Shown piece after piece: positions 25,611 through 34,236 of a DNA stretch of 64,000 bases. Source of the stretch: Micromonospora sp. NBC_00389 (GTDB taxonomy: Bacteria; Actinomycetota; Actinomycetes; Mycobacteriales; Micromonosporaceae). How positions within the stretch are numbered: position 1 is the first letter of the stretch; each line of letters opens with the position of its first letter. The translations under genes were made by a program, and so were the position numbers. The DNA lies in the NCBI RefSeq assembly GCF_036059255.1, contig NZ_CP107947.1:6386001-6450000 (forward strand), read 5' to 3'. A model generated the notes under the pieces. That model was not told where the DNA came from. It saw only the letters and a program-made list of their open reading frames with translations, and searched no databases.

Positions 25611-26442
25611 CCTGTCCCGGCGAACCAAGCTGGTGCTCTACGGTGTGCTACTGGTCCTGGCGATCCCGTTCGTCTTCCCGACCTGGTGGATGGTCACCTC
25701 GTCGCTGAAGCCGGTGGCGGACATCTTCGCCTTCCCGCCGCAGCTCCTGCCGACCAACCCGCGGTTCGACGCCTACCAACGGGTGTTCGAGTTGCAGCCG
25801 TTCGGGCAGCAGTACCTGAACAGCCTCTACATCGCGCTGGTCGTCACGGTCGGCACCATGGCCGTGGCGGCGCTGGCCGGGTACGCCTTCGCGCGCATCC
25901 GGTTCCGCGGCCAGAACGTGTTGTTCCTGGTCGTCCTCGCGGGCCTGCTCATTCCGAGCGAGGTGACGATCGTGCCGCTGTTCCAGATGTTCTTCAAACT
26001 CGGCCTGGTCGACACCCACTGGCCGCTGATCCTGGTGCCGATCTTCGGCGCGCCCAGCGTCCTGGCGACGTTCATCATGCGGCAGTTCTTCATCAGCCTC
26101 CCCGGTGAGCTGGAGGAGGCGGCCCGGGTCGACGGGCTGGGCCGCTTCGCCACCTTCTGGCGGATCGCCCTGCCGCTGTCGCGGCCGGCACTGGGCGCGG
26201 TGGCCATCTTCACCTTCCTGCACAGCTGGAACCTCTACCTGGAACCGATCGTGTTCCTCTCCTCTCCGGAGAAGTTCACCCTCCCCCAGGCGCTCACCCA
26301 GTTCGTCGACGCCTACGGCGGTCCCATGTGGGACGTCCAGATGGCCGCGGCGTCAATGACCGCGCTGCCCGTCCTGGTGGTCTTCGTCATCGCGCAGAAG
26401 CAGTTCGTCGAGGGCCTCGCGCACACCGGCCTCAAGGGGTGA
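25600..26442 (+). CDS. Sugar ABC transporter permease (MalG-like)
   Basis: The 280-residue protein has six membrane segments and the EAA motif EEAARVDGLGRFATFWRIAL. An amino-terminal TWWMVTSSLKPVADIFAFPP segment is typical of the MalG partner. Overlap with the upstream permease (11 bases) and with the downstream ROK gene (GTGA, 4 bases) shows translational coupling within one operon. Confidence 0.94.
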   Translation: MNRDLSRRTKLVLYGVLLVLAIPFVFPTWWMVTSSLKPVADIFAFPPQLLPTNPRFDAYQRVFELQPFGQQYLNSLYIALVVTVGTMAVAALAGYAFARIRFRGQNVLFLVVLAGLLIPSEVTIVPLFQMFFKLGLVDTHWPLILVPIFGAPSVLATFIMRQFFISLPGELEEAARVDGLGRFATFWRIALPLSRPALGAVAIFTFLHSWNLYLEPIVFLSSPEKFTLPQALTQFVDAYGGPMWDVQMAAASMTALPVLVVFVIAQKQFVEGLAHTGLKG

Positions 26443-27353
26443 CGACACCGGTGGTCGGCATCGACATCGGCGGCACCAAGACGGCGGCCGCGCTGGTCGA
26501 CCGGGACGGGCAGGTGCTGGAGCGCCGCGAGGTGCCCACGCCTGCCCGGTCCGGGCCCGGGGCCGTGCTGGACGCCGCCGCCCGGCTGGCCACCGACCTG
26601 CTCGGCGCGGCCGACGGGCCGGTGGGGGTGGGCACCGCCGGCACGGTCGACCCCGCAACCGGCGGCATCCGGTACGCCACCGACAGCCTGCCCGGCTGGA
26701 CCGGCACCCCGGTCGCCGACGCGCTGGCCGCCCGGCTGGGTCGACCCGTGCGGGTCACCAACGACGTGAACGCCGCCGCGCTGGGCGAATGCTGGGCCGG
26801 CGCCGGACGGGACCGCGCTCAGGTGCTGCTGGTGGCCGTCGGCACCGGGCTGGGCGGGGCGGTCGTCCGGAACGGCCGCGTCGAGGCCGGTGCCCGCGGC
26901 GCCGCCGGCGAGGTCGGGCATCTGCCGGCCCCGGGCGCCGAACGGCTGCGCTGCGGGTGCGGCCGGTACGGGCATCTGGAGGCGATCGCCTCCGGCAGCG
27001 GGCTGGCCGCCGCGTACTCCATCGAGACCGGCACCCGCGTCACCGGGCGGACCGTGGCGGACCGCGCCGCGGCCGGGGACGGGGTCGCCCAGGGGGTTGT
27101 GGAGCGGGCCGGAGGTGTCCTCGGCGCGGCCCTGGCGGGTTTGGTGGCCCTGCTCGATCCGGAAGCTGTCCTGGTGGCCGGCGGGGCGGCCGGCGCCCTG
27201 CTGCCCGCCGCGTCGGCCGCCTACTCGGCCGAGTTGCCCGCGGGCTGGGCCGACGTTCCGCTGCTGCCCGCCACGCTGGGCGCTGACGCCGTCGTGGTCG
27301 GCGCCGCCCGACTGGCCATCGACAGACCCGATTTCGAAAGGACCAACGGGTGA
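26439..27353 (+). CDS. ROK-family sugar kinase, probable N-acetylmannosamine kinase
   Basis: The 304-residue protein has the ROK ATP motif (GIDIGGTKTAA, residues 6-16), GTAGTVDPATGGIRYATDSLPGW, the sugar-binding TNDVNAAALGE, and the zinc motif CGCGRYGHLE. That zinc motif has His where many members have the third Cys, a known variant. ROK kinases phosphorylate glucose, mannose or N-acetylated hexosamines. The NanE epimerase gene that overlaps it by GTGA points to ManNAc as the substrate, which would make it NanK; this rests on context. The GTG at 26439 overlaps the permease stop. Confidence 0.87.
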   Translation: MTTPVVGIDIGGTKTAAALVDRDGQVLERREVPTPARSGPGAVLDAAARLATDLLGAADGPVGVGTAGTVDPATGGIRYATDSLPGWTGTPVADALAARLGRPVRVTNDVNAAALGECWAGAGRDRAQVLLVAVGTGLGGAVVRNGRVEAGARGAAGEVGHLPAPGAERLRCGCGRYGHLEAIASGSGLAAAYSIETGTRVTGRTVADRAAAGDGVAQGVVERAGGVLGAALAGLVALLDPEAVLVAGGAAGALLPAASAAYSAELPAGWADVPLLPATLGADAVVVGAARLAIDRPDFERTNG

Positions 27354-28057
27354 ACGTGCTCGACGAGTTGGCCGGCGGGCTGGTGGTGTCCTGCCAACCG
27401 CTGCCCGACGAGCCTGACGACCCGATGCGGGACCCGTACGTCCAGGCCCGGGTGGCGGCCGCGGTGGTACGCGGCGGCGCGGTGGCGGTCCGGGTCAACG
27501 GACCGGACGACGTCAGAGCGGTACGCGCCGCCGTCGACGTTCCGGTGATCGGGCTGTACAAGCACGGCACCGAGGACGTCTTCATCACCCCGACCGCGGC
27601 CCACGCGCTCGAGGTGGCGCTGGCCGGGGCGGACATCGTCGCGATCGACGCCACCGACCGCCCCCGACCGGACGGACGCCCCTTCGCCGACACGGTCCGC
27701 GTGATCCGCGAACGGACCGACGCACTGGTCCTGGCCGACGTCTCCACCACAACCGAGGGCGTCGCCGCCGTCGAGGCCGGCGCGGACGCCGTCGCCACCA
27801 CACTGTCCGGTTACACCCCGGCCAGCCCACCAACTGACGGGCCCGACCTCGGGCTCGTGGAGCGACTCGTCGCACTGCTACCCGTGCCGGTGATCGCCGA
27901 AGGGCGGTACCGCAGCACGGAACAGATCGGCCGAGCCTTCGAGGCGGGTGCGCACGCGGTGGTGATGGGCAACGCCGTCACCTCACCGCTGTGGATCACC
28001 CGGAGGCTCGTGCCGGCCACCCCCCGCGCGGCGAGCGCCCCAAGAAAGAGGGAGTGA
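27350..28057 (+). CDS. nanE: N-acetylmannosamine-6-phosphate 2-epimerase (NanE)
   Basis: The 235-residue TIM-barrel protein matches NanE. It has GLVVSCQPLPDEPDDPM near the start, AVRVNGPDDVRAVR, GLYKHG with the catalytic lysine, VAIDATDRPRPDG, VLADVSTTTEG and a phosphate-binding VIAEGRYRS...AVVMGNA end. It converts ManNAc-6-phosphate to GlcNAc-6-phosphate in sialic acid and mannosamine catabolism. No sialate lyase, NagA or NagB is visible in the window, so the pathway must join housekeeping amino-sugar genes elsewhere. It overlaps the kinase gene by four bases. Confidence 0.92.
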   Translation: MNVLDELAGGLVVSCQPLPDEPDDPMRDPYVQARVAAAVVRGGAVAVRVNGPDDVRAVRAAVDVPVIGLYKHGTEDVFITPTAAHALEVALAGADIVAIDATDRPRPDGRPFADTVRVIRERTDALVLADVSTTTEGVAAVEAGADAVATTLSGYTPASPPTDGPDLGLVERLVALLPVPVIAEGRYRSTEQIGRAFEAGAHAVVMGNAVTSPLWITRRLVPATPRAASAPRKRE

Positions 28058-28059
28058 GC

Positions 28060-29700
28060 ATGAGAAGACGTACCCTCCTGGCCACCGGCGTGGCCGGGCT
28101 GGCCACCGTGGCCGTCGGCCGGCCCGCCTTCGCGGGACCTGCCAAACGGCAGTTGACCGTGGCACTGGTCCCGTTGGACGACCGGCCGGTCAACACCTAC
28201 GCCCCGCAGATGACCGCGGCGAGCGCCGGCGCCGAGGTGCAGTTGCCGCCGCGGGAACTGCTGGGCCGCTTCTTCACCCCGGGCGACGGGGCCGCCATCG
28301 CCCGCTGGCTCGGCACCACCGACGGCGTCGACGGGTACGTGATCTCGGTCAGCATGCTCGCCTACGGCGGCCTGATCGCCTCACGCACCGCCGCCCCGAC
28401 CCTGGCGGCCGCCCTGGAGAACCTGGCCGCGATCCGAGCCCTGCGCTCGACCCAGCCGGGGGCGGTGATCGAGGTGCACGACACCATCCAACGCCTCGCC
28501 ATCACCAGCACGGGCACCGAGCTGGACAAGTACCGCGACCTGCTGGTCACCTGGGCGAAGCTCTACGACCAGGTGATGAACCTCGGGCAGGAGGAGCTGC
28601 GGGCCCAACTCGACTCCGTCCGGGCGCGGATCCCCGACCAGGTCGTTGAGGACTATCTCGCCGCGCGGGCCCGCAACCACCAGGTCAACCGGCTGATGGT
28701 CGAGTGGGTCGCCGACGGCACCATCAGCCACCTCGTGCTCTCCGAGGACGACACCGCGCCGGTCGGCCTGGCCCGAGCCGAGCGGGTGGAACTGGAGGCG
28801 CTTGTCGCTCAACTCGGCGTCAGCAGCCGGGTGGAAATCTTCCCCGGCGCCGACGAGGTCGACGCGTTGCTGGTCGCGCGGGCGATCGCGGCCGGCACGG
28901 CGCCCACCTACCGGGTGGAGTACGCCGGCGTCTCCGGCGAGGACTGGACCGCTCAACTGGAGGGCATCCCGTTCGCGGAGAACATCCGCCGGCACGTGGC
29001 CACCGTGGGGGGACGGGTCGTCAGCGGCGACGCGGACATCGTGCTCGCCGTGAACACCCCCTCAACGGCACCCGGGCAGCGGGCCGCTGACCTGGACGCC
29101 TTCGTCGGGCGGATCGGCAAGCTGCTGGCCGCCGGCACCCCGGTCATCGTGGTGGACCCGCTCATCGTGAACAAGGCGGACCACGAACTGGTCGCGCGGA
29201 TGGAGAGCGGCCTGGACCTCGCGGCGCTGCTGTCGTACTCGGGGTGGAACACCGGCGGCAACGCACTCGGCCTGGCGCTCGGCCACGGCACCGCCCGGTG
29301 GGCGTACCTCCGCTCCTCCGGCAGTGGGTTCGGCGTGCCCGCCCTGCGCGGGCCCGGCCAGGCGCACGCCGAGTACCTGCTCTACCGGTTCGTCAAGGAC
29401 GACCCGTGGAAGAACATCGTGCAGGTCGAGGCGTACGCGCACGCACGGGCGCAGGGCTGGGACCCGCTCGCGCTCACCCCCGAGCAGAAGAGCTACTTCG
29501 ACGGCTGGGTGAGTGAGCGGCTGGTGCCGCTGACCGAGCGGTACTTCGCCGACCACTTCGCCGGGCACCACATCGTGCTGGGCCATCGAGGCGCGAAGAC
29601 GTTCACGGCGACGCTGGCTCGCTTCGAGTCGGCGCGTGTCGAGCTGCCGTGGGACCGGCTCTTCGAGGTGATCCTCGAGCCTCGGCTGAAACTGTCCTGA
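28060..29700 (+). CDS. Tat-exported DUF4127 family protein
   Basis: The 546-residue protein starts with a twin-arginine-like signal (MRRRTLLATGVAGLATVAVG) ending near PAFAG. It has the DUF4127 signature at the mature start (ALVPLDDRPVNTYAPQ), then LPPRELLGRFFTPGD, GYVISVSMLAYGGLIASR, and the later NALGLALGHGTARWAYLR. DUF4127 has no established function. Its conserved Asp, Asn and His residues and its place after NanE hint at an enzyme acting on the pathway's glycan outside the cell. The ATG at 28060 follows a GGAGTGA site two bases after the nanE stop, so the gene is co-expressed. Confidence 0.87.
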   Translation: MRRRTLLATGVAGLATVAVGRPAFAGPAKRQLTVALVPLDDRPVNTYAPQMTAASAGAEVQLPPRELLGRFFTPGDGAAIARWLGTTDGVDGYVISVSMLAYGGLIASRTAAPTLAAALENLAAIRALRSTQPGAVIEVHDTIQRLAITSTGTELDKYRDLLVTWAKLYDQVMNLGQEELRAQLDSVRARIPDQVVEDYLAARARNHQVNRLMVEWVADGTISHLVLSEDDTAPVGLARAERVELEALVAQLGVSSRVEIFPGADEVDALLVARAIAAGTAPTYRVEYAGVSGEDWTAQLEGIPFAENIRRHVATVGGRVVSGDADIVLAVNTPSTAPGQRAADLDAFVGRIGKLLAAGTPVIVVDPLIVNKADHELVARMESGLDLAALLSYSGWNTGGNALGLALGHGTARWAYLRSSGSGFGVPALRGPGQAHAEYLLYRFVKDDPWKNIVQVEAYAHARAQGWDPLALTPEQKSYFDGWVSERLVPLTERYFADHFAGHHIVLGHRGAKTFTATLARFESARVELPWDRLFEVILEPRLKLS

Positions 29701-29703
29701 CAG

Positions 29704-29722
29704 GCGCCCGAGCACCGGGCGC
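29704..29722 (+). terminator. Short hairpin after the DUF4127 gene
   Basis: gcgcccg and cgggcgc form a 7-bp stem with a 5-base loop, four bases beyond the operon's last stop codon. No T-run follows, so it may be a transcript-end stabiliser rather than a classic terminator. Confidence 0.45.
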
Positions 29723-29828
29723 TGCACATCGACGACGGCTTCGAGGAGCGCGGTCAACTGCCGCGCGGGCGGGATCCTTCTCCGCTGGCAGAACCGCGCC
29801 CTCGAGGTCGGCGATGAGCCCGGGAGCA

Positions 29829-30986
29829 TCAGATGGTCACCTCGCCGCGTACGAGTGCCTTCGCGACAACGGTCCGCAGGATGTCGTTCGTGCCCTCGCC
29901 GATGCTCATCAGGATCGAGTCCCGGTAGAGGCGCTCGACCTCGAACTCGGTGGAGTAGCCGTAGCCGCCGTGCACCTTCATCGCGTCGATCGCGGCCTCG
30001 AGGGCGACCTCCGAGCAGAACACCTTGGCCATCCCGGTCTGCGCGTCGGCGCGACCGCGTCGGACCGCGTCGGCCGCCCAGTACGCCATCAGGCGGGCGG
30101 CCTGCAACTGGATCGCGATGGTGGCGAGCTTGAGCTGGATCGCCTGGAACTCGGCGATGTGTTTGCCGAACGCCTTGCGCTGCTGGGCGTAGGCCAGCGC
30201 CTCGTCGTGGGCGCGCTGCGCGATGCCGACCGACCGCGCGGCGATGTTGACCCGGCCCCACTCCAGGGCGGACAACGCCTGCTTGAGGCCGACGCCCTCG
30301 ACGCCGCCGAGCAACCGGTCTTTTGGTACCCGCACGTTGTCGAGGAGGATCTCGCAGGACTCGGTGCCCTTGTAGCCGAGCTTCGGGATGTCCCGCAGGA
30401 CCTGGAAACCCTCCAGCGTCGCGTCGACGAGCAGCACGCTCATGCCGGTGTGCGCGGGCGTGGCGTGCGGGTCGGTCTTGACCAGCACCGGCAGCGGGTC
30501 GGCGTACCGCGCGTTGGTGATCCACATCTTGGTGCCGTTGACGACGTAGTGGTCGCCGTCGAGGCGGGCGGTGGTGCGGATGCCCTGCAGGTCGGTGCCG
30601 GCGTCCGGCTCGGTGAGGCCGATGCCGGTCCGCCGGGCGCCGGTGGCAAGGTCGGGCAGGTAGGCCCGCTTCTGCTCCTCGGTACCGTGCACGGCGATCA
30701 TCCGGCAGGCCAGGGAGTGGCTGCCGAGGATGCCGGCGATGCCCATCCAGCCGCGGGAGAGCTCCTCGAACACCAGCGCGAACGAGACCGGGTCGAGGTC
30801 GAGGCCGCCGTATTCCTCCGGCACGGTGACGCCGAACAGCCCCATCTCGGCCATCCCCCGCACGATCTCCGTCGGGTACCGCCCGGCATGCTCCCACTCC
30901 CGGGCGACCGGGATGATCTCGCGGTCGACGAACGTGCGGAGCAGGGCGCGGAAGTCCTGCTGCTCCTCGGTGAGCGTGAAGTCCAT
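29829..30986 (-). CDS. Acyl-CoA dehydrogenase
   Basis: The 385-residue protein contains the two family signatures: GIGLTEPDAGTDLQGI with FAD-contact residues near 130, and the C-terminal QAIQLKLATIAIQLQAARLM and VHGGYGYSTEFEVERLYRD. The catalytic glutamate lies in SIGEGTNDILR (about residue 365). It oxidises an acyl-CoA to the 2,3-enoyl-CoA with electrons to ETF. The ATG at 30986 follows a GGAGG site. It is followed upstream on the same strand by the DUF35 and thiolase genes, an arrangement seen in steroid side-chain or branched-lipid degradation. Confidence 0.94.
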   Translation of the reverse strand: MDFTLTEEQQDFRALLRTFVDREIIPVAREWEHAGRYPTEIVRGMAEMGLFGVTVPEEYGGLDLDPVSFALVFEELSRGWMGIAGILGSHSLACRMIAVHGTEEQKRAYLPDLATGARRTGIGLTEPDAGTDLQGIRTTARLDGDHYVVNGTKMWITNARYADPLPVLVKTDPHATPAHTGMSVLLVDATLEGFQVLRDIPKLGYKGTESCEILLDNVRVPKDRLLGGVEGVGLKQALSALEWGRVNIAARSVGIAQRAHDEALAYAQQRKAFGKHIAEFQAIQLKLATIAIQLQAARLMAYWAADAVRRGRADAQTGMAKVFCSEVALEAAIDAMKVHGGYGYSTEFEVERLYRDSILMSIGEGTNDILRTVVAKALVRGEVTI

Positions 30987-30999
30987 GGGTGAGCCTCCG

Positions 31000-31377
31000 T
31001 CAGCGGTGGAAGACCGGCAGTGCCCGGCCGTCGTCGAGATCGTGCCAGCCGACGCGGACCGGGTCCCCGATCCGCCAGCCATGACCATCCAGGGTGGACA
31101 GCACGATCGGCCCCTCGGCGAGTCGGATCCGGGCGATCGTGAAGGGCACGGCAACCCCCGGTACGGGTGCCCGGTGCACCACGGTGAACGTGTCCACGAC
31201 GCCGTCGCCGGACGCCTCGACGAACCCCAGGTCGACCATGGACGAACAGGTGGTACACAGCGCTCGCGGCGGGTGCTGGACGTGCCCGCAGGACCCGCAG
31301 GTCTGCAGCGTGTAGCGGTGCTCCCGGGTGGCGTCCCACCAGCCGGCCGTCACGTCGTCGGGCGGCGGTACGTTCAT
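31000..31377 (-). CDS. Zn-ribbon OB-fold protein (DUF35 family)
   Basis: The 125-residue protein has a rubredoxin-like zinc knuckle (CGSCGHVQHPPRALCTTC, about residues 27-44), then an OB-fold with VVDTFTVVHRAPVPG. DUF35 partners bind SCP-x-type thiolases or hydratases and form the active complex in steroid side-chain cleavage. It overlaps the thiolase-like gene by 4 bases and is 13 bases from the acyl-CoA dehydrogenase start. It therefore belongs to the same operon. With the thiolase truncated, its partner may no longer work. Confidence 0.92.
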   Translation of the reverse strand: MNVPPPDDVTAGWWDATREHRYTLQTCGSCGHVQHPPRALCTTCSSMVDLGFVEASGDGVVDTFTVVHRAPVPGVAVPFTIARIRLAEGPIVLSTLDGHGWRIGDPVRVGWHDLDDGRALPVFHR

Positions 31378-32231
31378 CGCTGCACTCCCAGCACGACCGT
31401 GGCGTGCGTGGACAGGATCCCGCCGGTGCCGTGCGCCACGGCCACCCGGGCGTCGGGCACCTGTCGGACACCCGCCTCGCCGCGCAGCTGGCGGACCGAC
31501 TCCACCAGCAGCAGCACCCCGTACTGACCGGGATGGCAGTACGACAGGCCACCGCCGGAGGTGTCCAGCGCCAGCTCACCGCCGGGACGGATCCGGCCGT
31601 CCTGGATGAAGTCGAGCACCTCGCCCGGTCCGCAGAAGCCCAGCGCTTCGATGCTGAGCGCGGCGGTGATGGTGAACGAGTCGTACACCTCCAGGACGTC
31701 CACCTCGGACGGTGTGATGCCGGCCCGGGCGAACGCCTCCCGGCCGGACTCGCGCGCACCGGTGACCGTCAGGTCCTCGACGGCGGTCATCGACGTGTTC
31801 GTCGACCGCTCGCCGTAGCCGAGGACCCGTACCGGCGGGTGCCGCAGGTCGCGGGCCCGGTCCAGCGCGGTGAGCACGACGGCCCCGCCACCGTCGGTCA
31901 CCAGGCAGCAGTCAGCGACGGTCAACGGGCTGGAGACCATCGGCGCGGCGAGCACGTCGTCGACGGTCAGCGGCCCGGCGCCGTAGCGGAACGCGGCCGG
32001 GTTGAGCAGCGCCCACTCCCTGGCGGCGACCGCGATCTCGGCCAGCTTCTCCCGCGTCCCGCCGTACCGGTGGAAGTACTGCTGGGCCGCCATCGCGTAG
32101 TACGACAGCGGGTACAGCGGGCCGTACGGCGTCTCGAACTGGGCCTTCGGGGTGTGCTCCTCGACGACCCCGCCGAGGCTGCGCGAGCGGACGCTGATGA
32201 CGACCGGCTCCACACCGGAGGTGGAGCGCAC
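31374..32231 (-). pseudogene. N-terminally truncated SCP-x-type thiolase
   Basis: The 285-codon frame resembles the C-terminal two thirds of lipid-transfer (SCP-x) thiolases: PYGPLYPLSYYAMAAQQYFH, DCCLVTDGGGAVVLT, EVYDSFTITAALSIEALG, and the catalytic-region CHPGQYGVLLLVE. Homologues are about 380 residues. The first ~110 residues, with the nucleophilic cysteine loop, are absent, and no equivalent is found in the 120 bases before the IclR gene. The first ~30 codons look unrelated. An internal deletion next to the IclR gene is the simplest reading. Confidence 0.75.
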
Positions 32232-32352
32232 GATGCGGCGGGCGATCGACGGCTGCCTACCCTACGTGTGGGGCATCTGGGGCAGCGTGCTGGCGGCCGC
32301 GGCGCTCGGCGTGCTGAAAGCCGCTCGCGGCGCTGTGACCCGGGCAGGTCGG

Positions 32353-33174
32353 TCAGGCGCCGCTGTAGCCGAGCTGAGCGGAGATCCGGCTGGTCGCCTT
32401 CAGCAGCGACTTCGCCAGGTCGGGCGAGTCCGGCTTGAACCGTCCCACCGGCCCGGCCACGCTGACGACCGCCACCACGTGCCCGTCGTGGTCGTAGACC
32501 GGCGCCGCGATCGACGTCGCGCCGGGCTGGCGTTCACCGCGCGAGGTGGCATAGCCGCGCTTACGGATGGCGGCCAGCTCCTTGCGGAGCTTTGCCGGGT
32601 CGGTGATGGTGCGGTCGGTGAGCTCGTCGAGCCGGTGCCGCTCCAGGTAGGCGTCGAGCTCGTCCTCGGTGACGAAGGCCAGGAACGCCTTGGACGAGCT
32701 GCCGGCATGCAGCGGGTACGGGATGCCGATGTTGACGTCCAGCCGCAGCTCGTGCTCGGGCACCACCTGGTCGACGTACAGCCGGGTGTCGCCCCGGCGC
32801 AGCGACAGCGTGGCGGTCTCGCCCGTCTCGGCCGCCAGCGCGCGCAGCTCCGGGCCGGCCATCGCGCGCAGGTCGGTGCGGGCCAGGTAGGCCCGGCCGA
32901 GCGTGACGGTCGCATGGCCCAGTGCGTAGCGACGGGTGCTCGGGTCGACAATGATCAGCTCCCGGCTGCGCAGCGCCGTGAGGATGCGGTGCACGGCGGC
33001 CTTGGTCAGGCCCAGCGCGGTCGCGATCTCGGTGACGCCCAGGTCCGGGCGCCCGCTGCGCCCGAAGTAGAGCAGCACGTCCATCGCCCGCTCGACCGCC
33101 GCGATCGAGCGGGACTGGCCGTCGCCGTCTTCCGCCACGGCCGATGCCGTCGCCGCGAATGTCCGACTGGTCAT
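32353..33174 (-). CDS. IclR-family transcriptional regulator
   Basis: The 273-residue protein has an N-terminal winged helix (SIAAVERAMDVLLYF, then LGVTEIATALGLTKAAVHRILTAL) and the IclR effector domain (AGSSSKAFLAFV, RGYATSRGERQPGATSIAAPV, VSVAGPVGRF). IclR proteins regulate degradation of acyl or aromatic compounds and usually sit beside the genes they control. The decayed beta-oxidation genes on either side are the likely targets. The ATG at 33174 is taken because the frame upstream is low-complexity. Confidence 0.93.
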   Translation of the reverse strand: MTSRTFAATASAVAEDGDGQSRSIAAVERAMDVLLYFGRSGRPDLGVTEIATALGLTKAAVHRILTALRSRELIIVDPSTRRYALGHATVTLGRAYLARTDLRAMAGPELRALAAETGETATLSLRRGDTRLYVDQVVPEHELRLDVNIGIPYPLHAGSSSKAFLAFVTEDELDAYLERHRLDELTDRTITDPAKLRKELAAIRKRGYATSRGERQPGATSIAAPVYDHDGHVVAVVSVAGPVGRFKPDSPDLAKSLLKATSRISAQLGYSGA

Positions 33175-33328
33175 GGTTGGGCCTCCACAGCATTGTTCGT
33201 TCGTCCGGTCTCCAGAGCAGTGTAGGTCGCTCGATTCGCTCGATTCCACCTAGCGAAACAGCGTGTCCTGACCGCCACCGAGCGACGGTTGAGACGGGAC
33301 AATACCCCTCGTTACGTTTGTGGTACCG

Positions 33329-33349
33329 CCGTTTCCTAATGCGAAACGG
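33329..33349. promoter_or_regulatory. Inverted repeat near the IclR and truncated FAD genes
   Basis: ccgtttc (33329-33335) and gaaacgg (33343-33349) are perfect complements around a 7-base spacer. A second palindrome, ttccatggaa (33830-33839), lies just upstream of the FAD-dehydrogenase fragment. Both are plausible IclR-type sites, but neither is diagnostic. Confidence 0.35.
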
Positions 33350-33818
33350 AGAACTTGCCAGTGTCGGTTGACAACATCGGGCGCAGCGCGGCCAGGATCG
33401 CCGGACCTCCGGGGACGGTGGTGGCGTGGACGGTCCGCGGCGTGCGGTACGGCTCGTGCCCGTACACGATGCGGGGGGTACCCGGATCGACGGTGAGCCC
33501 GGCGGCGAGCAGCCACTCCAGCACCGCCGGCTGTTCGCGCAGCGTCAGCCGGGTCAGGTCGGCCCGCGCGGCGCCCCGGCTGATCCGCCAGACGTCGTCG
33601 AAGTGCCGCTCGGGGTCATCGCTGATGCCCCGCGCATGCTGCAGCGAGAAGCCGCCGGCGGACAGGTGCCCGCCCGAGTACGGCAGGGCGCCCCCGACGT
33701 CCGACGCCTTCTCCAGCAGCAGCACGGTGCCGCCCGCGTCGGCGGCGGCGATGGCACAGGCCAGGCCACCCGGCCCGGCGCCCACAACGATCGTGGTCGG
33801 CACGCCCACCTCCGGCAC
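33336..33818 (-). pseudogene. N-terminal fragment of a KstD/fumarate-reductase-type FAD dehydrogenase
   Basis: The 160-codon frame begins with an intact FAD motif (VVGAGPGGLACAIAAADAGG) and a GGALPYSGGHLSAGG segment like those of 3-ketosteroid dehydrogenases. It stops after about one third of the family's usual ~500 residues, with PGGPAILAALRPMLS as the last recognisable part. The C-terminal FAD and substrate domains are missing, so it should be inactive. The breakpoint lies about 160 bases from the IclR gene, suggesting the same deletion history as the truncated thiolase. Confidence 0.75.
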
Positions 33819-34236
33819 TCCAGTCGCGTTTCCATGGAAGCAACAGTGTTTCCATTAGATCCGTGGGCCGTCAACCGCCCTGGGCGAACCGTTCGGCAAC
33901 GATCACCGCCCGCCGAAAACTCTGCACAATTGCGACTTTCGGCGAATGTCCTCGTCGGACAGTCGCAGAGGCACTCCAGCCTGGCGCCTGCGTCTCGCGA
34001 GCACCGGCGGCGCCGATCACCAATCGACAAACTGAACGCGTCCGACGCAGTGGCGGGACGCCTCCCCCGCAGCAAACGTGGACTGCCTTGGCTCTTAGCG
34101 GAGCTTTGATCCACTGTGTAACGCTGCTGGCCGGAGGGCCGCCTAATCCCATGACGCGACGATCTTGTCGCAGGCCCGGCACCGGCTCCGCCGGCCGCCG
34201 CGGCATCACGGGGTTACCACCGAAAGGGGACCGCAG
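33819..34236. other. Intergenic stretch without a supported gene
   Basis: Short frames occur on both strands, but none has a start with a ribosome-binding site or any recognisable domain. The left edge contains the palindrome ttccatggaa. The right edge holds the ribosome-binding site (AAGGGGA) of the secreted protein gene. Confidence 0.5.

Noticed and set aside
29062..30897. 611-codon minus-strand frame across the DUF4127 end and acyl-CoA dehydrogenase
   Set aside because: It overlaps two well-supported genes in other frames and shows no domain.
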